The notes under the pieces were generated by a model. The model did no database searches and was not told the origin of the DNA. It worked only from the letters and a program-made list of their open reading frames with translations. A program made the translations under genes and the position numbers. From Anas platyrhynchos (Eukaryota; Chordata; Aves; Anseriformes; Anatidae), in NCBI RefSeq assembly GCF_047663525.1, contig NC_092612.1:3133501-3197500 (forward strand): DNA of 64,000 nucleotides. The letters are read 5' to 3'. This document shows, piece by piece, positions 10,201 through 64,000 of the stretch; the stretch's first letter is position 1, and every line of letters starts with the position of its first letter.

Positions 10201-10560
10201 TGCTCCCATTCTGATGCTGTTCCAAGGGTCTGCTTGGCAGGATGCTTTTGTGATGGGGATTGTTGATCAACTACTGGTGGTCACTGGCACCACAGATGAG
10301 CATCAAAGCCTCTCCCAGTCTGATGTGGGCCTTTCTTAGCCATCTGTGGGGTTTCTGGGGAGGCGAACCCCTGATGGCATTTGTTGTGTAGGGAAGTTCG
10401 GGCGCTGTGTGACCACACAGGTGCTGCCACTGGGCACCTGAGCTTCCAGAAAGGAGACATCCTGCAGCTGCTCTCCACTGTGGATGAAGACTGGATCCGC
10501 TGCTGCCATGGAAACAGCATTGGCCTTGTTCCTGTGGGCTACACATCCCTGATCTTGTGA
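4270..10560 (+). CDS. RUSC1: RUN and SH3 domain-containing protein 1, long isoform, 9 coding exons, 1131 aa
   Basis: Adaptor protein (also called NESCA) linked in mammals to neurotrophin signalling and vesicle transport. Coding exons: 4270-5839, 6427-6525, 6900-6976, 7235-7409, 7544-7649, 7750-7796, 8118-9141, 9604-9732, 10392-10560; all are GT-AG with matching phases. The ATG at 4270 has an in-frame TAA 12 bp upstream (4258-4260). It opens a conserved N-terminus (LLCNLNHIHLQHISLGLHLS). The disordered N-terminal half carries a polyproline SH3-ligand stretch (263-272), twin motifs ITSFHELAQKRK (about 310) and VTTFKELRYRS (about 385), and a conserved RPGLQPIAEGQ. RUN domain is at about 558-740 and SH3 at about 1076-1131. 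Human RUSC1 long form is about 900 aa, so the disordered parts are longer here. It could be regulated separately from the internal promoter isoform. Confidence 0.93.
5930..6333 (+). promoter_or_regulatory. RUSC1: Internal CpG island and alternative first exon of RUSC1
   Basis: Within the intron after the long N-terminal exon, CpG density rises sharply. An ATG at 6288 opens a 46-nt coding segment ending at a consensus donor, CGGCGCG|GTGAGT (6333/6334). It leaves phase 1, exactly as the upstream exon ending at 5839 does, so either can splice to 6427. Human RUSC1 is known to have a short isoform that starts just before the RUN domain, which supports an internal promoter here. The start site itself is not visible. 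Confidence 0.65.
6288..10560 (+). CDS. RUSC1: RUSC1 short isoform (alternative first exon), 623 aa
   Basis: Alternative product sharing all exons from 6427 onward: 6288-6333, 6427-6525, 6900-6976, 7235-7409, 7544-7649, 7750-7796, 8118-9141, 9604-9732, 10392-10560. It begins MSDRGPAGPGPGPRR and replaces the 523-codon N-terminal exon. RUN would be at about residues 50-232 and SH3 at 568-623. The segment ending LAEQKK just before the RUN domain corresponds to the short-isoform start region known in human. Presence of the transcript is inferred from splice phase and CpG context only. Confidence 0.6.
6900..8263 (+). CDS. RUSC1: RUSC1 exons encoding the RUN domain
   Basis: Five exons (6900-6976, 7235-7409, 7544-7649, 7750-7796 and the start of 8118-9141) encode an alpha-helical RUN domain of about 183 residues. 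It opens with LLIAVSTAVDKIIAHFSTARNLVQK. Next come GDSWLSPDVGYLLLHTLCPAL, the ITGQRRNSPWSLVEASVKTG core and HAFILGLLNTKQLELW. It closes with LSVLTFHLDLLFEHHH. RUN domains bind Rab/Rap-type GTPases or kinesin-linked partners. The rest of exon 8118-9141 is a Ser/Pro-rich linker with an LGRLFG motif near its end that is conserved in the family. Confidence 0.9.
10392..10560 (+). CDS. RUSC1: RUSC1 last coding exon: C-terminal SH3 domain
   Basis: A single exon encodes a complete SH3 fold. The visible elements are ALCDHTG at the start, LSFQKGDILQLLSTVDEDWIRC in the centre with the DEDW RT/n-Src pattern, and GLVPVGYTSLIL at the end. The acceptor is TTGTTGTGTAG at 10391 and the stop TGA is at 10558-10560. 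SH3 domains bind proline-rich peptides; the protein's own N-terminal polyproline stretch is a possible intramolecular ligand (inference). Confidence 0.93.
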
Positions 10561-11095
10561 GGAAGAGGAGGCGCCCCGAGGAAGCAGCTGAGTTTGCAGA
10601 AGCAGGTGCCGCCTCCAGGAAGGACGGGCTCCCTGCCACATCTTCACCATCGTCGGGGCTGGCAGGTCTGCAGGGGGCCCTTGCTCTGGTGCCAGCCCCT
10701 GCTGCTTGCTAGCACGATGCTACCTTCTGCCAGGGCTGCGTCCCGCGAGCCATTGCTGCACATGTTGCCACGGAGTTGCTGCCAATTCACTGCAGGCCCC
10801 CCCCATGGGACCTGCTCTTGCTGATGTCGTCTCAGCTGCTGCCCGTGCCTGTGTGAAGGGAGGGAAAGCCCCTGTCCCCGTGCATTACTCACAGTCCTGT
10901 ATGCTGTCTGTGTGCTGTCATGTCCTGTCACTGCCACGTCCACCACCTGCCTTGCTTTGCCCCATGGCTGGGGCGTGCAGCCCGGGCCAGCCCCAGCCAG
11001 CAGTGTGCTGTTCCAACACTGTAAATAGTTGTAACCACGGGAAGAAGCGTGTTCCGGGGAAAGAGCTGGAAATAAAGGTTGTGACTTACGTGTCC
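10561..11095 (+). terminator. RUSC1: RUSC1 3' UTR and poly(A) signal (AATAAA at 11071-11076)
   Basis: About 530 bp of 3' UTR follows the stop. AATAAA at 11071-11076 is followed by a GT-rich downstream element (ggttgtgacttacgtgtc), so cleavage is expected near 11090. No competing signal was seen upstream. Confidence 0.85.
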
Positions 11096-12654
11096 TCGGC
11101 TGTGGCTGGATCATTGCAGCTGTGGGGCTGGGAATGGCTGCATTGCCCCTCCCTGCATGTGTGGCTGGGGCTGGAGCTGGCTGATAGGTGCCTGCAGGGG
11201 AAAGCCACGCATGCAGGGACAGGGGCTGGTGCCCAGCTCGCTGCCCCCTGCCCATCCAGGGTCCCGCCGTGCTGGGAACAGGCTGGCATTTAGAGGGAGG
11301 TGCGTAGAGAACAGGAGCAGGCTCCTGTGAGGTGCCTAGTGATGCCAGGACAGCAGGCAATAGCACAAGGTGAAGCACAGGAGAGTCCACAGCTGCAGTT
11401 TCAGTGGCACATGAGACTGTATTTCAGAAAATAGGCTGTGTCCTGCTTTGAGGATAAAGTGGATTTTTTTTTTAATTCTGTTCTCATTTTCATTTCTCTC
11501 TCTGTAAGTTTTATTCTCAGAAAAGGGATGTTACAGCTTAATTGGAATGTTATTTGGATTGCCTTAAGTAGGTTTGATTGAATTCCACAACTGCCTCTGG
11601 ATTTTGAAATGGGGTCAAGCCAGCAGGATGTTAATCCGGGTACTTTGTCAATTACTATTATTTTTGAAGCACTACAATCCTTGGCATGGTGTCTTTGGTT
11701 GAAAGAAAAAGACATTGTGAAGTGTACAGGTCAAGCATGGTGTTTTAATGACACCACAGAGAGTCAGGCTAGGAAATGGAAAAAAATATCAAGTTACATT
11801 AAAAGGGCTCATCAGTATACTATTTCATTCCTGAGTAACTAATGCAGATAGTTGCTAAATTTATTCCCAGAAATTACGTTTGAACCAGAGGAAATTTAAA
11901 CCCTAAATGAAGATTTGTGAGGATCATCGATCTCATTAGTGCCAACCTTGGTAGAGGCTATTGGAGGAAGTGCAAGGCTGAAGATGCCTCAGAAAGGACA
12001 GCGTGCAGGACACAACGTTCTCAATTTCTGTCTCTCCCCGTTGCTGCATTCTGTGTGTTCCTCATGATCACACTGATGGCTCCCAATAACTCAAAATTAA
12101 TTACCTCTGTCTTTCTAGCTTGACTTTTTGGTAATGGCAGGGGGGATATTGCTTACAGTGCAAATCATCTGTCTGATGTGACTTGGATCTGATGCTAGTG
12201 GCAACTGAGATGCATTAACAAACCTTGGAGCTGACGGAATTGACTCTGCTGTCTGTACAGGCATGGGGGGCACTGCCTCTGAGTACCAGGGGTCTATATT
12301 CTGGGAATAGGCACTAAATTCATAGATTAAATTATTCACATACTAACCTGCCATTGTACACGGTTACACATCCTCTGACTACCAAACTGCATGTCTGTGC
12401 TGATGCTCCTGTCTCTGCAAACACGCTGCCACCATCCTTCCTGCCAAGGGCTGAACAGAACCATCAGCATCAAGCTACAACCTCGCAAAATGCCATCAGC
12501 AATCAGGAAATTGGGTATCTGAAAGAAACGGGGCAACAACTCACATAAAAGAGGCTGAAAGAGAGGCAGGACATGACAGGAGGGGCCGAGTCAAAGAGGC
12601 AATAAAAAAAAAAATAAAATCAAAGACATGTCAAAAAACACCCCACAAGTCATC
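11096..12654. other. Intergenic region between RUSC1 and ASH1L (converging genes)
   Basis: Base composition falls from GC-rich to AT-rich near 11400. I see no conserved gene. Two overlapping minus-strand ORFs (12115-12339 and 12336-12539) are short, lack ATG context and splice support, and are not called. A+T-rich simple sequence occurs at 12601-12622. Confidence 0.7.
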
Positions 12655-14869
12655 GATAGGAAAAGATTTTCCATTTAATACTAGACTCTCTCAGGATTGA
12701 GATGCAGGCTTTTTATGCAATTACATCCAATGTTAAAATTGGTAATACATAATTTACAAAGATTAACATCAAAACAATGATCTATTTAGATATGCTTTGT
12801 AAAAAGGAAATATATTAGCAGCATTTATTTTCAGCAATCACACAGCCTACACCCATGCAGACTAAGAGTTCATATCTATTTGCAATAATGTAGTGCTTCC
12901 TGGTCTTAAAACAGCGATCCTGGTGACACACTGGTCTTCTCATTATTATAAAATAACCGAAAAATAAAAAAAGTCATTAATTTCTACACCAGTAAGAAAA
13001 ACAATTCTTTGCACTTACCTAACATTTGATTGTCTAAAAAACATTTTGTTTAGTCTTTCAACAAAAGAAAGATAAAATGACAGAGCTAGTGTCTCGCTTC
13101 TGTACGCACTTTATTTTTTAAAAACTTTTTAGTGTTTAACACCATTTGAGACAATGATTTCTGTTTTAAACTAAATGAGACAACTCAAGATTTTGGACAT
13201 GCGATATTCCTACTACACGCACGAGTATTTTATACTCAGGGTTCCTGGTACTGTACAGTGCTTCTCTACAGTAAGAAAATATTCCAAACTATTTTCTTAT
13301 TTCTTTTTTTTTTTTAATAAAATATTTTTTCTCAAAGGGTTTTTTCCTTTCTTTTTTTTTTTTTCTTTTTAAATCAACACATAAAAGTTAATGGAATGAG
13401 TCATGTTCCACTAAGAGTAAAATAATTATAATAATAACAAGAATGTACATTAGGACAAGCTTGGTCCATTAAAAAGGAACATGTAACTACTGTATTGCTT
13501 TACATCCACGCAGCAGATATATACAACTTGGCACATTAAAAACTGGTTTTCTTATAAGAACATCTAAAACAGGACTGTATATGCATATGTACGTCTGAAA
13601 GACAAAAAAGCAAAGCCATCTTAAAGGGTCAGTGTATGCCTATCACCCCCTCCCTTTGCCACAACCTGGGCCGGACCCAGAGGCAGGTGACAGCTTTGTG
13701 GCTCCTCACGCCAGGGAAGGTTATCGGTATAACGCGAGGGGTCCTGCTACAGCACTAGCTCGTGGTACACCATGTAAATCGAAATTTCATGCAGTGCGAT
13801 TCAGTGCCTTGGCTCTTACTTTTGGGAATAATCATCTTTGTCAGGGCAGAGAGAGAGGGTGGTGCGAGATACACTGTCTCTTAATTTAAGAGACGGACAT
13901 TTTAAGCTGTACAACCAGAACACAAGAATAGTGTTAGCAGTTGATATATTCTACAGTTCACAACAAATACTCGCTCTGAATACTGCTTGACGGTTCATGT
14001 AGTGAAGGTTTCCTTTTTTTTTTCCTTTTTCTTTTTAACAGGTTTTAATTTGCACAACACACTAGACACACAAGAACCACAGCTTATCAAAAAAACCAAC
14101 AGCAATGGTGTTGTCAGGATTTGACTTGCTTTATAAAATTTCTCTGCAGAAAAAAAGTGAAAAAAATCACACCCCGCCCCCTCCCCCCTCTACAATGCAG
14201 TACAAGTGCCTCAACCAACCAACTCTTGCTTTACTCCAGCGTGACTTTGGAAATTGCTCCTTGTCACAGATCAAAGGTACATGTGTGCACTGGCCGTTCC
14301 ACGGTGAACATTTTGCACATTCAGGTACGTTTCTCTCTTCTTGGAACTTGTGCAAATCAGAGGCCACAACTTTAGGGCAGCCTTTAATTTTAAGCCACTG
14401 GGCCTTCACCCTCCCATCTGGATTTCATTCACTGGCATGGGTAATGGTGGTGCCAACAGTATCTTGTACAATCACAGGTTAATTGGTGAACGTGGGGAAT
14501 ATTCTCATCAGAGTAAGTCTGTCCTCATCCTTCTTACCTCCCCATCTTTTTTTTTTTTTTTTTCCTCCGCTGAGTGGGAATATCAAGCAAAAATAAATTA
14601 AATTTGACCATCCTGGACAATAACCACGAGGTTTTTCTCAGTACCTAACATCAATACAAGGCACGCCCAACAACACACACACCATAAGAGCACTGCAGAG
14701 CAGGGCAGGACAACCTGCCAACCCAGACATCTAAGTGCTAACTGTTTGTATATTTGTCAGTTTTCTGCTGCCCTCTTTTCCTTGGCTGGTGCACAAGAAG
14801 TTGGGCTCCTGCCCTCAGTCCTCAGCAGACCTTGTAGCAGACTCCAGACCACAGCTTCCTCTTGTGGCA
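12655..14869 (-). other. ASH1L: Probable ASH1L 3' UTR with candidate poly(A) signals
   Basis: Downstream of the ASH1L stop (14870-14872) lies about 2.2 kb of AT-rich sequence without splice sites or coding signal. On the minus strand AATAAA occurs at 13115-13110 and 12829-12824, and ATTAAA at 12677-12672. The most distal would set the end near 12655. T-rich tracts (13306-13371, 14010-14037, 14548-14565) read as A-rich on the transcript and could prime oligo-dT falsely. Exact end is inference. Confidence 0.5.
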
Positions 14870-63041
<48,172 letters not shown>

Positions 63042-63141
63042 CACAGGCGGAATATATGCCTTCGGGTAATTTTAGGGAAGATTTATAGAAATATGTTCCG
63101 CAGAAGATCTGTTCTACTACTGGCAGTCAGCATCTTTCACT

Positions 63142-64000
63142 CTGCAAAAAAGAAAATAAAGGCAGAATTAAACTTCAATTTTACAGCAGAAGTGAAATAA
63201 ATATTCAAAATGATTAGAAAGCAATTGGATTTCAGAAAGTTCCAGAAAAGCGGTCACACAGCTGAAGTTTCAAAAACACCAATCCTTCCTGTAACCTACT
63301 ACAAAATAAAATTTATCTGTAAAACCAATTTTAAATTATAGTTGAAAAACAAAAATAGATGACTATTATCATATACTTTCCAATTCACCCACAAGGCATT
63401 TTTAATTATGATCAAGGCTTTAGGACTTTTAATATTGATCACGAAATAACTTTTTTTTTTTTTTTTTTAATCTGTACCCTGCTACTTCTAGCATTGTCAC
63501 CCTGCCCCAATGAAATGAACTAGTCGCAGCTAAGGAATGATGCAGATGCAGCCAATGAAACCTATGATAAAGCATGCAAAAATAAGAAACACTGGGGGTT
63601 TAACCATCTGAGCCACCAGGAAAGTTAGGCTTAATCCACATATACGCTGATTCTCAAAGACACTGCAACATCTGCGTATTAGTTAAAGATTTTTCACAAT
63701 CTGAGAAGGATGGGGAAAGGGGAGGACAGGAAAAAAAATTATGTCACACGAATTTGTGCTTCCAGGTGTACCAAAACAGGGAAGTCCATCCTTCTACCTA
63801 TCATTGGTACACTGTTATGTATGTATAATAAACCTGTTTGTCATAAGATAAATTACAACAAATAATACACTTGATGGAACTTTTTCATCTCCAATTCTCT
63901 AAGAACTAAAGCCAAGTTTACTTTAATCACCTTGCTACTGCAAGGCTTCCTGGTCCCTGGCTGGCAGACTGCTCGAGCAGCGTGCCAGCACCACCTCCTG
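63142..64000 (-). other. ASH1L: ASH1L intron 1 (partial, runs off window)
   Basis: AT-rich sequence with a T18-like run at 63451-63468. The noncoding first exon and promoter of ASH1L are expected upstream of 64000. No CpG island is visible here. Confidence 0.7.

Noticed and set aside
63042-63044. GTG codon as ASH1L start
   Set aside because: The next codon is ATG and gives the conserved MDPRN start.

Overview
The window looks like avian nuclear DNA. Intron-rich vertebrate genes sit in a very GC-rich block (about 1-11 kb) that gives way to an AT-rich block (about 11-64 kb). The interspersed repeats are bird-type: CR1 fragments with ATTCTRTG-like tails and ERVL-like solo LTRs. The three genes, FDPS(+) - RUSC1(+) - ASH1L(-), have the order and orientation known from human 1q22, so this is a conserved vertebrate synteny block. 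Species was not determined. The FDPS protein differs from my memory of chicken FPPS at many positions, which suggests a non-galliform bird.

Layout. 1-533: FDPS upstream region with a CCCGAT hexamer repeat, three CCAAT boxes and a ZNF143-type site. 534-3076: FDPS, 9 exons, 353 aa, complete. 3253: FDPS poly(A) signal, followed almost at once by the RUSC1 CpG-rich first exon. 4270-10560: RUSC1, with a long N-terminal isoform (1131 aa) and an internal alternative first exon at 6288 (623 aa); both join the RUN and SH3 exons in the same phase. 11077-12650: gene-poor intergenic DNA. 12655-14869: probable ASH1L 3' UTR. 14870-63041: ASH1L on the minus strand, 27 coding exons, 3026 aa, complete CDS. 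Its noncoding first exon and main promoter lie beyond 64000.

All splice junctions were read by hand. Exon lengths sum to multiples of three and phases agree at every junction (FDPS 1062 nt, RUSC1 3396 or 1872 nt, ASH1L 9081 nt including stops). FDPS makes farnesyl diphosphate in the mevalonate pathway. RUSC1 is a RUN/SH3 adaptor of vesicle trafficking and neurotrophin signalling. ASH1L is a nuclear H3K36 methyltransferase with AT-hooks, AWS-SET-postSET, bromodomain, PHD and BAH modules. They are neighbours, not a pathway.

The points most worth a second look are: an 18-residue, about 14-copy tandem repeat in the ASH1L giant exon; an intragenic CpG island with a purine-rich tract in an ASH1L intron; a GC-AG intron in ASH1L; a young LTR inserted into an older related LTR with a visible 5-bp target duplication; and a perfect 17-bp hairpin in an intron. 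I found no wholly new gene system, and no CRISPR, tRNA or rRNA genes.
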